DNA of 64,000 bases, taken from assembly GCF_000622365.1 (NCBI RefSeq), contig NZ_JASC01000014.1:1-64000 (forward strand), given 5' to 3'. Shown in pieces: positions 28,501-36,837 of the stretch. How positions within the stretch are numbered: position 1 is the first letter of the stretch; each line of letters opens with the position of its first letter. This DNA is from Sulfitobacter noctilucae (GTDB taxonomy: Bacteria; Pseudomonadota; Alphaproteobacteria; Rhodobacterales; Rhodobacteraceae). The position numbers and the translations under genes were made by a program. The notes below the pieces were generated by a model, which saw only the letters and a program-made list of their open reading frames with translations, made no database searches and was not told the origin of the DNA.

Positions 28501-29104
28501 TGACTATATGACCCCGCTCAAGCGCAAATGGGGCAGTGATGCAGGCGTGCCTTTCCTGACGCTGGACGAGTTGACCGATAAGGTCACAGACCGTGGCGCG
28601 ATGAACGCACGGCTGGCGGGCGTGGTGGCGGGGCGGCAAGAACGGAAATCCGCGCGCGGCAACCGTTTTGCCTTTGCCCAGATGTCCGACCCCACGGGGG
28701 GCTATGAGGTCACGTTGTTCTCGGACACGCTTGAAGCCGCACGAGACCATCTGGAAACCGGGGCAAAGGTTGTCGTCACGGTCGAGGCGACGATGGAGAG
28801 TGATCAGCTCAAGCTTCTGGGCCGGTCTGTGGCCCCGATGGATATGGCGGTGGCGGACGCGGGCAGCATGGGTCTGCGCGTTTTCATCGACGGTGCGGAT
28901 GCGATTGCGGCTGTGTCGGACGTGCTGGAAGGCGCGCGGCGCGCGACAAAATCTCCTGCACGCGGGCCGGTACACCTGTGCTTGATGGACGCGAAACTGC
29001 CCGGTGAAGTCGAGGTCGATCTTGGGCGTGAATATCCCGTCACGCCCAAGATCAAAGGCGCGATCCGGTCGCTGGGAGGCGTGCTCGAGGTCGAGGAAAT
29101 CTGA
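25580..29104 (+). CDS. dnaE: DNA polymerase III alpha subunit
   Basis: This is the replicative polymerase catalytic subunit, 1174 residues. The N-terminal PHP domain begins FIHLRTHSEYSLLEGAL. The polymerase core has GPGRGSGAGSLVAYAL and the catalytic carboxylates Asp403 and Asp405 in MPDFDIDF, matching E. coli Asp401/403. GRGSGAG, YRPGPM and GYSLGGADLLRRAMGKK are further DnaE blocks. The C-terminal OB fold is in MNARLAGVVAGRQERKSARGN. The ATG at 25580 is preferred over an in-frame TTG two codons earlier. The length and motifs fit DnaE1, the essential enzyme, rather than the error-prone DnaE2. Confidence 0.97.
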   Translation: MKHAPRFIHLRTHSEYSLLEGALRLKKLPQMCVDAGMPALALTDTNNMFAALEFSVGMAGAGVQPIMGCQVDLAYVAVQPGEKPRDPAPVVLLAQSERGYENLMKLNTCLYVDKGGQLPQVTLDELEALSGDIICLTGGPDGPVGRLLRGGQTPAAEALMVRLAKMFGDRLYVELQRHPGENGQPEAERLTERGFVEMAYAMDLPLVATNDVYFPKTEMYEAHDALICISEGAYVDQQADRRRLTAQHYFKSEAEMVTLFADLPEALENTVEIAKRCAFMTYRRDPILPKFADDEIAELRRQAQEGLKARLAIIPHAASIEDYEKRLDFELGIIEGMGFPGYFLIVADFIKWAKDQEIPVGPGRGSGAGSLVAYALLITDLDPLRYSLLFERFLNPERVSMPDFDIDFCMDRREEVIQYVQQKYGRDKVGQIITFGALLSKAAVRDIGRVLQMPYGQVDRLSKMIPVEGVKPVSIEKALADEPRLREEAKSEEVVARLLNYGQQVEGLLRNASTHAAGVVIGDRPLDALVPLYQDPRSDMPATQFNMKWVEQAGLVKFDFLGLKTLTVIQNAVDQIKASGRHLHIAADGTVLFSPPEGLLDDIATIPLDDEASYKLYASAKTVAVFQVESSGMMDALKRMKPTCIEDIVALVALYRPGPMENIPTYCEVKNGQKELESIHPSIDHILAETQGIIVYQEQVMQIAQVMAGYSLGGADLLRRAMGKKIAEEMAKERPKFEKGAMENGVDKKKATEVFDLLEKFANYGFNKSHAAAYAVVSYQTAWLKANHPVEFMAGVMNCDIHLTDKLSVYFEEVRKRLELPWVPPCVNRSDATFKVVDGALVYALGALKNVGVEAMKLIVEGRDGKPFATLFDLARRVDLKRVGKRPLEMLARSGAFDQLDPNRRRVFQALDPLVNYSAAIHEQKASNQVSLFGEAGDDLPEPRMIPCDDWEAAERLTEEFKAVGFYLSGHPLDDYMTPLKRKWGSDAGVPFLTLDELTDKVTDRGAMNARLAGVVAGRQERKSARGNRFAFAQMSDPTGGYEVTLFSDTLEAARDHLETGAKVVVTVEATMESDQLKLLGRSVAPMDMAVADAGSMGLRVFIDGADAIAAVSDVLEGARRATKSPARGPVHLCLMDAKLPGEVEVDLGREYPVTPKIKGAIRSLGGVLEVEEI

Positions 29105-29203
29105 GCACACTTCCTCATGCAAAGATCCGCCAAGTGCGCGATGCTTGGTGGACGCGCTTCACCGCTTCGGGTAGACGAACAGTTAACGGGAGTGAGGGGT
29201 GCC

Positions 29204-30163
29204 ATGCGCGTTGCAGGGATTTTGACAAGTATTGCGCTGTTGGTATCGGCCTGCGCTGATCCGCTTGCAGGAGTGCCGCGCATATCAGATGTAGACTTGG
29301 CCGACACGGATCCCGCCGCCAGCGCGATTGCCACCGATTCCGAAGTCGCCCGCGAAGGATTTTTTGGCTCCGAAGCCGCCACAGGTGCCCAAGACCCTGC
29401 TGTGGCAGCGCCAACCGCAGCCCCTACGCGCCGTGGGGGGGTGCTGGACCTCTTTCGCTACAGGGCAAATACGCCCGCTTCTGGTGGTGCCGATGATCCG
29501 CTAAGCCAGGATGCCTTTGCCGCCGCGAAAGCCGCCGAAAACAATGCGGCGGCTGCGCCGACAGAGCGTGCGGCACCGGCCTCTGAGGCCGCGCCGGCAC
29601 CCGCCCGAAAGGCCGGTTTCTTTGGTCGTCTGACCGCCCGCCCGTCAGCCGAGGAAAAACCCCGCAGCGGAATCGACGCGATGGAAGTCTCCTTTGGCGA
29701 AGTGCTGCCCTACGGACTGATCGCACGTAGCTGCGGTGCCAAGGGCAAATCCATGGGCCGCAAGGTCGAGAACGCCAGCGCCAGCGGTTTCGAGCTTTAT
29801 GATTCCAACCCCTCGGCCACCGGCGCACGGACATTCTATATCACCGGTTTCAAGGATGGCTGCCCACGACAGCTGACGGCAGCGCAGGTCTTGCTCGGTG
29901 CACCATCGCTCTATGAGCAATTGCACTATGGACCGGGCGGAGAATTTTTGCCTGTTGGTGCCACCGACTCCGCCTATGAAAAGGTCAAAGGCCAGGTCTG
30001 TGGCGTGCGTAAGGGCAAACCCTGCGGCTCAAAAATGCGGCGGCTTGAACGCTCGACCTTCTTTGTCAACGCATACGCCAGCCCCACAGCCAACAACAGC
30101 TGGTCCGAATTGCTGATCCACGAAGGCGTTGTTGTGGCGTCTTCGATCAAGAAATCCAGCTGA
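29204..30163 (+). CDS. Putative lipoprotein of unknown function
   Basis: This 319-residue protein starts at 29204 with a lipoprotein signal (MRVAGILTSIALLVSAC, Cys17). A low-complexity Ala/Pro-rich tether follows (about residues 60-150, for example AAPTAAPTRRGG and ERAAPASEAAPAPARKAG). The conserved part is C-terminal (about 165-319): SFGEVLPYGLIARSCGAKGKSMG, FELYDSNPSATGARTFYITGF, and four cysteines (RSCG, DGCPR, QVCGV, PCGSKM) that could form disulphides in the periplasm. I know no function for it. It lies 99 bp after dnaE and converges with slyX. Confidence 0.82.
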   Translation: MRVAGILTSIALLVSACADPLAGVPRISDVDLADTDPAASAIATDSEVAREGFFGSEAATGAQDPAVAAPTAAPTRRGGVLDLFRYRANTPASGGADDPLSQDAFAAAKAAENNAAAAPTERAAPASEAAPAPARKAGFFGRLTARPSAEEKPRSGIDAMEVSFGEVLPYGLIARSCGAKGKSMGRKVENASASGFELYDSNPSATGARTFYITGFKDGCPRQLTAAQVLLGAPSLYEQLHYGPGGEFLPVGATDSAYEKVKGQVCGVRKGKPCGSKMRRLERSTFFVNAYASPTANNSWSELLIHEGVVVASSIKKSS

Positions 30164-30165
30164 GG

Positions 30166-30360
30166 TTAATAGTGAGGCGGCCGTTCGTCGCCGACCACAA
30201 CACCACCGCTCTGTGACGCTTCCCGTTCGCCTTCGCGCTGCATCAGCATGTGCACGCGGCGGTTCAGGGTAACGATCTCCTCGGCCTGCCGCGCGACGAT
30301 CTCGCTCAGGTCATCCACGGTGCGCGTCAGATGCGCAATCTGTTCTTCAAGCTGTTCCAT
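30166..30360 (-). CDS. slyX: SlyX family protein
   Basis: This 64-residue protein has a heptad-type coiled coil (EQLEEQIAHLTRTVDDLSEI to VTLNRRVHMLMQRE) and ends in DERPPHY, the Pro-rich tail with terminal HY typical of SlyX. Its function is not established. Its stop lies 2 nt from the end of the convergent lipoprotein gene. Confidence 0.9.
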   Translation of the reverse strand: MEQLEEQIAHLTRTVDDLSEIVARQAEEIVTLNRRVHMLMQREGEREASQSGGVVVGDERPPHY

Positions 30361-30469
30361 GGGCGCGGCCCTAGCATGGACAGGCCCTCAAGCCTAGCCA
30401 TAGCTTGCCCGTCCCTGCCGCATAAGCTAGACGCGCAATCAGACCAGACCCTGCTGCGTAAGGACCATC

Positions 30470-32113
30470 ATGGCCAAGCCCAAAAAGACCCCCCGCCCCA
30501 AGGCAGAAACGCCAAAAGGCTTCCGCGATTATTTCGGGGCCGAGGTGACACAGCGCACCGAAATGCTGCGCAAGATTGCCGCTGTCTATCACCGCTACGG
30601 GTTTGATGCGCTTGAGTCGTCGGGCGTTGAGACGGTTGAGGCGCTGGGCAAGTTCCTGCCCGATGTCGACCGCCCGAACGAGGGTGTGTTTGCGTGGCAG
30701 GAAGACGCTGATCTGGAAAAGCCCGGCGATTGGCTGGCCTTGCGATACGACCTGACGGCCCCCTTGGCGCGGGTCTATGCGCAGCACCAGAATGATCTGC
30801 CCAAACCTTACCGCCGCTATGCGATGGGCCCCGTGTGGCGGAACGAAAAGCCCGGACCGGGGCGTTTTCGCCAGTTTTACCAGTGCGATGCGGATACGGT
30901 CGGCGCGTCCAGCGTGGCGGCGGATGCCGAGATTTGCGCAATGCTGGCAGATTGTTTGGAAGAGGTCGGGATCGAGCGCGGCGACTACATCGTGCGGGTC
31001 AACAACCGCAAGGTGTTGAACGGCGTGATGGAGGTTGCCGGTCTGGCCGGTGATGACAAGGAAGCCGAACGGGGGATCGTGCTGCGCGCGATTGATAAGC
31101 TGGATCGGCTCGGGCCGGACGGTGTTCGGGCGCTTTTGGGGGAAGGGCGCAAGGACGAGAGTGGGGATTTTACGGAAGGTGCGGGGCTGAGTGAGACGCA
31201 AATAGAGAAAATAATGAGTTTTGCTACAGTCAATGAGCACATTAGCTTTGTCTTAGAGCGACAGGAAGTACCCGAAAGCGTTGCAGTAAGATTTCCTGGC
31301 CTTGCGCAAGCTGCGATTGGTGCCGGATCACTTAAAGACGGTCGCCCAAGCATCGAAGGGCGTGGCAACGAACAATCTGGAAAGCTCTGGAATGTTGCGG
31401 CCATTAGAGCGCTTTCAACACTCGTAGCGGGCTCGGAAGATGGTGAAGCTGGTTTAAACGAGCTACTCACGATCGTGGATCTTCTAGAGCCGTTGGGCTA
31501 TGGCCCCGACCGCATCGTCATCGACCCCTCCGTCGTGCGCGGCCTTGGCTACTACACCGGTCCAGTCTTCGAGGCCGAACTCACCTTTGAAATCAAAGAC
31601 GAAAAAGGCCGCACCCGCAACTTCGGCTCTGTCGCGGGCGGGGGGCGCTATGACGATCTCGTCAAGCGCTTCACCGGACAGGAAGTGCCGGCCACCGGCG
31701 TTTCCATCGGCGTGGACCGGCTGCTGGCAGCGCTCGACGCCAAGGGTCGCCTCGACAAAACGGCGGACGGTCCCGTGGTCGTCACGGTCATGGATAAATC
31801 GCGCATGGCGGACTACCAAAAAATGGTTGCCGACTTGCGGCAGGCGGGTATCCGCGCCGAAGTATACCTCGGCAATCCCAAGAACTTCGGCAACCAGTTG
31901 AAATACGCGGACAAGCGCGGCTCTCCTGTTGCCGTGATCGCGGGCGAGGATGAGTTCCAGAACGAAAAGGTCCAGATCAAGGACCTGATCCTGGGGGCCC
32001 AAATTGCGGAAAACGCGACGCTGGAAGAATGGCAGGCGCGAGAGAACCAGTATGAGGTGGATCGCGGCGATCTGGTAAGCGAAGTCGCAAAGATCATACA
32101 AAGGCAGGCCTGA
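30470..32113 (+). CDS. hisS: Histidyl-tRNA synthetase with an enlarged central segment
   Basis: This class II synthetase charges tRNA-His. The N-terminal part has [30 protein letters not shown] (motif 1 region) and the motif 2 block [28 protein letters not shown]. The HisA motif is [15 protein letters not shown], followed by [15 protein letters not shown] and [11 protein letters not shown] (motif 3). The C-terminal anticodon domain ends at QRQA. At 547 residues it is about 50 longer than I expect for relatives. The surplus falls around residues 245-342, where DNA composition drops to about 50% GC (149 of 300 by hand count at 31201-31500) against 65-70% in adjacent 60-base blocks. AAGGA precedes the ATG. 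Confidence 0.95.
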   Translation: MAKPKKTPRPKAETPKGFRDYFGAEVTQRTEMLRKIAAVYHRYGFDALESSGVETVEALGKFLPDVDRPNEGVFAWQEDADLEKPGDWLALRYDLTAPLARVYAQHQNDLPKPYRRYAMGPVWRNEKPGPGRFRQFYQCDADTVGASSVAADAEICAMLADCLEEVGIERGDYIVRVNNRKVLNGVMEVAGLAGDDKEAERGIVLRAIDKLDRLGPDGVRALLGEGRKDESGDFTEGAGLSETQIEKIMSFATVNEHISFVLERQEVPESVAVRFPGLAQAAIGAGSLKDGRPSIEGRGNEQSGKLWNVAAIRALSTLVAGSEDGEAGLNELLTIVDLLEPLGYGPDRIVIDPSVVRGLGYYTGPVFEAELTFEIKDEKGRTRNFGSVAGGGRYDDLVKRFTGQEVPATGVSIGVDRLLAALDAKGRLDKTADGPVVVTVMDKSRMADYQKMVADLRQAGIRAEVYLGNPKNFGNQLKYADKRGSPVAVIAGEDEFQNEKVQIKDLILGAQIAENATLEEWQARENQYEVDRGDLVSEVAKIIQRQA

Positions 32114-33192
32114 TGCCCACTCGTTCGCAAACACTGGCGAAGGCCAATGCCCTGCGCGGCATGTTTGAAACGCAAGGCGCGGTTCTGGTCGAGCCGCCGA
32201 TCCTGCAACCGGCAGGCACGCTGCTCGACCTTTATGGCGAGGATATCCGCGCGCGGGCTTATGTGACCTCGGATGCGCTGCGCGGGGAACAAATGTTGCG
32301 GCCTGATTTTACCGTGCCGGTGGTGCAGATGCATATGGCAGATGGCGCGGAACCTGCGCGATATACCTACGCGGGCGAGGTGTTTCGCCGGCAGGAACAC
32401 GACCCTGACCGCGCCAATGAATATGTGCAGGTGGGCTACGAGGTCTTTGACCGCACCGACCCAGCAGGCGCGGATGCCGAAGTCTTTGCCCTGATTGCAA
32501 GCGCGCTGGACGGATTGCCCGTCACTCCTGTCACTGGAGACATCGGTGTGCTGATGGCTGCCGTGGACGGATTGCAAACCACCCAACGGCGCAAAGCTGC
32601 GTTGATGCGCCACATTTGGCGCCCGCGGCGGTTTCGACAGATGCTGCATCGCTTTGCGGGTCAAACACCGATACCCGCAACGCGCGCGGCTTTGTTGGCC
32701 GGCGACGTCATAACGGATGCGCCCTTAATCGGATTGCGCAGCGCGGCAGAGATCGGCGCACGGGTGCAGGCCCTGCATGATGATGCCGCCGCACCGCCGA
32801 TCACCGGCGATGAGGTCGACTTGATCGAGGCGCTGCTTGGCCTGCGCGAAACCCTGCCGTTTGCTTTGACCCGGTTACATGATCTGGCGATGGACCTGCC
32901 CGCGATCTCAAGTGCTGTGGCGCGTATCGATGCGCGGGCGCAGGCATTGGCGGCGCGGGGCGTGGCGATTGACCAGCTTATGTTCGATGCCAGCTACGGG
33001 CGGTCGCAAATGGAATATTACGACGGTTTCGTCTTTGGCTTCCGCGCAGAGGGGCGGCCCGATCTACCCTCTATTGCGGGCGGTGGGCGCTATGATGCGC
33101 TGACACGGCGGCTGGGGCAGGGGGCCGAAATTCCTGCCGTGGGCGGCGTGATGCGCCCCGGTCTGATGCTCGAACTGGAGGCGGCGCGATGA
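32113..33192 (+). CDS. hisZ: ATP phosphoribosyltransferase regulatory subunit HisZ
   Basis: HisZ is a catalytically inactive HisRS paralogue that forms the ATP phosphoribosyltransferase hetero-octamer with short HisG and transmits histidine feedback inhibition. The 359 residues contain GEVFRRQEHDPDRANEYVQVGYEVF (degenerate motif 2) and FDASYGRSQMEYYDGFVFGFRAEG with a GGGRYDALTRRLG end. The ATG overlaps the hisS TGA by 1 nt (32113), and the hisZ stop overlaps hisG by 4 nt, so the three are one translational unit. Confidence 0.95.
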   Translation: MPTRSQTLAKANALRGMFETQGAVLVEPPILQPAGTLLDLYGEDIRARAYVTSDALRGEQMLRPDFTVPVVQMHMADGAEPARYTYAGEVFRRQEHDPDRANEYVQVGYEVFDRTDPAGADAEVFALIASALDGLPVTPVTGDIGVLMAAVDGLQTTQRRKAALMRHIWRPRRFRQMLHRFAGQTPIPATRAALLAGDVITDAPLIGLRSAAEIGARVQALHDDAAAPPITGDEVDLIEALLGLRETLPFALTRLHDLAMDLPAISSAVARIDARAQALAARGVAIDQLMFDASYGRSQMEYYDGFVFGFRAEGRPDLPSIAGGGRYDALTRRLGQGAEIPAVGGVMRPGLMLELEAAR

Positions 33193-33875
33193 CGCTCAAG
33201 CTGGGTGTGCCCTCCAAAGGGCGGCTGATGGAAAAGACATTCGACTGGTTTGCGGCCCGTGGCATCACGTTGGAGCGGACCGGATCGGAACGCGAATATG
33301 CAGGCCGGGTCGAGGGGATAGAGGGCATCGGCCTGATGCTCTTGTCCGCGGGAGAAGTGCCACGCGAATTGGCGGCAGGGAACATTCACCTTGGCGTCAC
33401 GGGCACCGATCTGGTGCAGGAAAAACTTGCGCTCTGGGATCAGCAGGTGGAGCCGCTGGCAGAACTCGGGTTTGGTCACGCAGACCTCATCCTGGCGGTG
33501 CCGCAGGCGTGGATCGACGTTGATACGCTGGATGATCTGGATGCAGCGGCGGCAGCTTTCCGTGAAAAACACGGGTTCCGCATGCGCATCGCCACAAAAT
33601 ACCACCGGCTGGTGCGCGACCACCTGCGCACCCACGGCGTGGCCGATTATGCGCTGGTCGACAGTCAGGGGGCCACCGAAGGCACCGTAGCCAACGAAAC
33701 CGCCGAAGCCGTGGCCGACATCACCTCAAGCGGACAGACGTTGCGGGCGAACCATCTGAAACAACTCAGCGATGAACCGATCCTCCAATCACAAGCGACG
33801 CTGTGGCGCAGTCGCGTAGCTGAAATGGACAGCGGCGATGAGCAGGCGCTGAATGCGCTGCTCGCCCGGCTCTAG
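33189..33875 (+). CDS. hisG: ATP phosphoribosyltransferase, short form HisG
   Basis: This enzyme catalyses the first step of histidine biosynthesis, condensing ATP with PRPP. At 228 residues it is the short form that lacks the C-terminal regulatory domain and needs HisZ, which is encoded directly upstream. Visible blocks are LGVPSKGRLMEKTFDWF, LGVTGTDLVQE, FGHADLILAVPQAW, RIATKYHRLVRDHLR and the PRPP-site segment VDSQGATEGTVANETAEAVADI. The last 4 nt overlap the convergent DUF1489 gene. Confidence 0.96.
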   Translation: MTLKLGVPSKGRLMEKTFDWFAARGITLERTGSEREYAGRVEGIEGIGLMLLSAGEVPRELAAGNIHLGVTGTDLVQEKLALWDQQVEPLAELGFGHADLILAVPQAWIDVDTLDDLDAAAAAFREKHGFRMRIATKYHRLVRDHLRTHGVADYALVDSQGATEGTVANETAEAVADITSSGQTLRANHLKQLSDEPILQSQATLWRSRVAEMDSGDEQALNALLARL

Positions 33876-34303
33876 AGGACCCCGATCTCGGCCAGAGCGC
33901 GGTTCAGCTCGCTGGGGAGTGCAGCTTCGTTCTCGCGCCCTTTGGGCAGGTCCATTGGCGCATCGGTCGGATCAAGGTAGCGCCAGCCCTGAAACGGGCG
34001 CTTCAGCGACGGGGTCACGCGAATGATCTCTGGATCGAGCACAAAGCCGCATCGCCGGATGCCGTCCTTCCCGATCTTCTCGTCAAATCGCAGCACCTTT
34101 TGCCGCGCCTGTATCTCGCCCTTGATCACCCAATAGATCGATCCGCCGTTCAATACCTCGGCCTCGCGCTTGGGCCACATGCGGGTAATATGGTAGTACA
34201 AGCCATCCGCCACCTGCCGCGACCGGTGCTTCTGCCAGTGCTGTAAATCCTCAATACTGTCCGTGCCGACGCTGAGTTTCACCAGATTGACGTATTTGCT
34301 CAT
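33872..34303 (-). CDS. DUF1489 family protein
   Basis: This 143-residue cytoplasmic protein of an uncharacterised alphaproteobacterial family begins MSKYVNLVKLSVGTDSIEDL, followed by YHITRMWPKREAEVLNGGSIYWVIKG and FDEKIGKDGIRRCGFVLDPEII. The stretches RYLDPTDAP and LNRALAEIGVL are family-typical. There is no signal peptide or membrane segment. The function is unknown; a recurrent RNA or nucleotide role has been suggested only by context. It is convergent with hisG (4-nt overlap) and divergent from nrdJ. Confidence 0.9.
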   Translation of the reverse strand: MSKYVNLVKLSVGTDSIEDLQHWQKHRSRQVADGLYYHITRMWPKREAEVLNGGSIYWVIKGEIQARQKVLRFDEKIGKDGIRRCGFVLDPEIIRVTPSLKRPFQGWRYLDPTDAPMDLPKGRENEAALPSELNRALAEIGVL

Positions 34304-34306
34304 TTC

Positions 34307-34327
34307 TTACCCACAGATATATCCACA
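34307..34327. promoter_or_regulatory. Two DnaA-box-like sites upstream of nrdJ
   Basis: TTACCCACA (34307-34315) and ATATCCACA (34319-34327) each differ by one base from the consensus DnaA box TTATCCACA. They are 12 bp apart in the same orientation, 114 bp upstream of the nrdJ start and adjacent to the divergent DUF1489 start. The overlapping core CCACAGATATATCCAC also has an NrdR-box look. The match is by eye only. Confidence 0.45.
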
Positions 34328-34440
34328 GACTCACCCCTGAGCCACGACATAAGGTAGTCGATTGGTCGCAGTAATCAAACTGTGGTGGTTTACCGCAGGA
34401 TCGGTTACTTTGACTTTCCCCATTGATCAAAGGATTCGTC

Positions 34441-36708
34441 ATGTCCCGCTTTGCCGCCCCCATCGCTGAACAAATCTGGGATATGAAATATAGGTTTAAA
34501 GAGGCCGATGGCACACCCTGCGATGTAACGGTCGAAGACACCTGGCGTCGCATTGCCCGCGATCTGGCGCAGGTCGAAGGCGAACCTGACGTTTGGGAAG
34601 ACAAATTCTACGCGGCGCTTGAGGATTTTAAGTATCTGCCTGCAGGCCGTATCACCGCCGGTGCGGGCACCGCGCGTCGGGTGACCCTGTTCAACTGCTT
34701 CGTGATGGGCACGGTCCCCGACAGCATGGGCGGCATCTTTGACATGCTCAAAGAAGCGGCTCTGACCATGCAGCAGGGCGGGGGCATCGGTTATGATTTC
34801 TCCACCATCCGGCCCAAGGGTGCCGATGTGCTGGGCGTGTCCGCAGATGCGTCCGGCCCGCTGTCCTTTATGGATGTTTGGGATGCGATGTGCCGCACGA
34901 TCATGTCCGCAGGCTCGCGCCGTGGCGCGATGATGGCGACCATGCGCTGCGACCACCCGGATGTGGAAGACTTCATCGCCGCCAAACAAGACCCCGTTCG
35001 CCTGCGCATGTTCAACATGTCGGTGCTGATCACCGATCCGTTTATGGACGCAGTCAAGGCGGATGGCTCCTGGGATCTGGTGTTCGACGGCAAGGTCTAC
35101 CGCACCGTGCAGGCCCGCGACCTGTGGAACACCATCATGCAGGCGACCTACAGCTACGCCGAGCCGGGGGTGATCTTCATTGACCGGATCAATGCGGCAA
35201 ACAACCTGAGCTATTGCGAGACCATCGCGGCCACGAACCCTTGTGGCGAACAGCCCCTGCCGCCCTACGGTGCCTGCCTTCTGGGGTCGATCAACATGGC
35301 GCGGATGGTCGCTGATCCGTTTGAGGACAGCGCAAAGCTGGATGAGACCGCCCTGCAAGAGCTGGTCGCCACCGCCGTGCGCATGATGGACAACGTGGTC
35401 GACGTGTCGAAATTCCCGCTGCCCGAACAAGAGCGCGAAGCACAAGCCAAGCGCCGGATCGGGCTTGGCGTCACCGGTCTGGCGGACGCTTTGTTGATGG
35501 TCGGTTTGCGTTACGGCTCTGATGAAGCCGCTGCGCAGACGGAGACATGGATGAAAGCTATTGCTCGCGCGGCCTATCTGGCTTCTGTCGAACTTGCCAA
35601 AGAAAAAGGGGCCTTCCCGCTGTTTGACGCCGATGCCTATCTTGCATCCGGCACCATGACGCAAATGGACGACGACGTGCGCGATGCGATCCGTACCCAC
35701 GGCATCCGCAATGCGCTGCTGACCTCCATCGCGCCCACCGGCACGATCAGCCTATATGCGGGTAACGTGAGTTCGGGAATCGAGCCGGTCTTTGCCTACG
35801 CCTACACCCGCAAGGTCCTGCAAAAAGACGGCACCCGCACCGAAGAGGAAGTCGTCGATTACGCCGTGCAATTGTGGCGCGAGCTGAAGGGCGACGCGCC
35901 TTTGCCCGACTATTTTGTCAACGCCCAGACATTGCCCCCGCTGGAGCACGTCAAGATGCAGGCAGCCGCGCAAAAGTGGGTCGATTCAAGCATTTCCAAA
36001 ACGATCAACTGCCCCGAAGACATCAGCTTTGATGCATTCAAAGAGGTGTACATGGAGGCCTGGGACACCGGCTGCAAAGGCTGCACAACCTACCGGCCAA
36101 ACGATGTGACCGGCAGCGTGTTGAGCGTGTCTGAGGACACCAAGGCGGACAAGCCCTTGCCGGTGCAGGAAGGCGGCGAAGTGGTCTATATGTCCGAGCC
36201 GCTGGACCGTCCCGAAGAGCTGGAAGGCAACACCTACAAGGTCAAATGGCCCGACAGTGAACACGCAATCTATATCACGATCAACGACATCGTGCTGAAC
36301 GGCCACCGCCGGCCTTTCGAGGTGTTTATCAACTCCAAGAATATGGAGCACTTTGCCTGGACCGTGGCGCTGACGCGGATGGTATCCGCTGTCTTCCGGC
36401 GCGGCGGAGATGTGTCATTCGTGGTGGAAGAACTGAAAGCCGTCTTCGACCCCCGCGGCGGCGCTTGGATGGGCGGCAAATACATCCCCTCCATCCTCGC
36501 CGCAATCGGCGGTGTGATTGAACAACACATGATCTCCACCGGGTTCATCGCGGGCGAGGGCATGGGGCTGAAATCTGATCCGCAAGCCAAGGTCGTGGGA
36601 TTGGACGCGCCGCGTGGCAAAGCCTGTTCCAGCTGCGGTCAATACGATCTGCGCATGGTCGAAGGCTGCATGACTTGCGGCTCTTGCGGACATTCGAAAT
36701 GCGGGTGA
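34441..36708 (+). CDS. nrdJ: Adenosylcobalamin-dependent (class II) ribonucleotide reductase
   Basis: This enzyme reduces ribonucleotides to deoxyribonucleotides using coenzyme B12, independent of oxygen. The start is ATG 34441 (an in-frame TTG at 34423 is less likely). In the 755-residue chain the redox-active Cys86 is in LFNCFVMG. The active-site trio Asn266, Cys268 and Glu270 is in NPCGEQPLPPYGACLLGSIN. Phosphate-binding APTGTISLYAG and the C-terminal zinc-ribbon/shuttle cysteines (CSSCGQYDL, GCMTCGSCGHSKCG) are present. The length fits the approximately 750-residue class II subgroup. No class I nrdAB or cobalamin riboswitch was seen nearby. Confidence 0.95.
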   Translation: MSRFAAPIAEQIWDMKYRFKEADGTPCDVTVEDTWRRIARDLAQVEGEPDVWEDKFYAALEDFKYLPAGRITAGAGTARRVTLFNCFVMGTVPDSMGGIFDMLKEAALTMQQGGGIGYDFSTIRPKGADVLGVSADASGPLSFMDVWDAMCRTIMSAGSRRGAMMATMRCDHPDVEDFIAAKQDPVRLRMFNMSVLITDPFMDAVKADGSWDLVFDGKVYRTVQARDLWNTIMQATYSYAEPGVIFIDRINAANNLSYCETIAATNPCGEQPLPPYGACLLGSINMARMVADPFEDSAKLDETALQELVATAVRMMDNVVDVSKFPLPEQEREAQAKRRIGLGVTGLADALLMVGLRYGSDEAAAQTETWMKAIARAAYLASVELAKEKGAFPLFDADAYLASGTMTQMDDDVRDAIRTHGIRNALLTSIAPTGTISLYAGNVSSGIEPVFAYAYTRKVLQKDGTRTEEEVVDYAVQLWRELKGDAPLPDYFVNAQTLPPLEHVKMQAAAQKWVDSSISKTINCPEDISFDAFKEVYMEAWDTGCKGCTTYRPNDVTGSVLSVSEDTKADKPLPVQEGGEVVYMSEPLDRPEELEGNTYKVKWPDSEHAIYITINDIVLNGHRRPFEVFINSKNMEHFAWTVALTRMVSAVFRRGGDVSFVVEELKAVFDPRGGAWMGGKYIPSILAAIGGVIEQHMISTGFIAGEGMGLKSDPQAKVVGLDAPRGKACSSCGQYDLRMVEGCMTCGSCGHSKCG

Positions 36709-36753
36709 GTTGAGCAGAGGGGGATTGAGCCCTGTGTGGGACACACCATAACA

Positions 36754-36783
36754 TGTCCATTATGTAGGGTTTCTTGTCCATTA
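36754..36783. repeat. Direct repeat TGTCCATTA, two copies 21 bp apart
   Basis: TGTCCATTA occurs at 36754-36762 and 36775-36783 between nrdJ and its terminator, with a small GTGT/ACAC inverted repeat just upstream. The copies lie on the same helix face. No function is known. Confidence 0.5.
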
Positions 36784-36800
36784 CGACACATGATTAATGA

Positions 36801-36836
36801 CCACTGGCAACAAGAGCTGTCAGTGGTTTCTTTTTT
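36801..36836 (+). terminator. Rho-independent terminator of nrdJ
   Basis: A 9-bp stem, CCACTGGCA (36801-36809) and TGTCAGTGG (36818-36826), includes one G-U pair, encloses an 8-nt loop and is followed by TTTCTTTTTT. It lies 92 nt beyond the nrdJ stop and is a textbook intrinsic terminator on the plus strand. Confidence 0.88.
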
Positions 36837-36837
36837 A

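Noticed and set aside
30470..32113. hisS disrupted by insertion or frameshift
   Set aside because: The frame is continuous and all catalytic and anticodon-domain motifs are intact, so it is treated as a functional gene with an unusual segment.
34304..34440. Possible cobalamin riboswitch ahead of the B12-dependent reductase
   Set aside because: The 137-bp leader is too short and lacks the B12-box sequence and expected hairpins.
34405..35700. 431-codon open frame antisense to nrdJ
   Set aside because: It is His/Arg-rich shadow sequence opposite an enzyme with all active-site residues in place, and it has no ribosome site.
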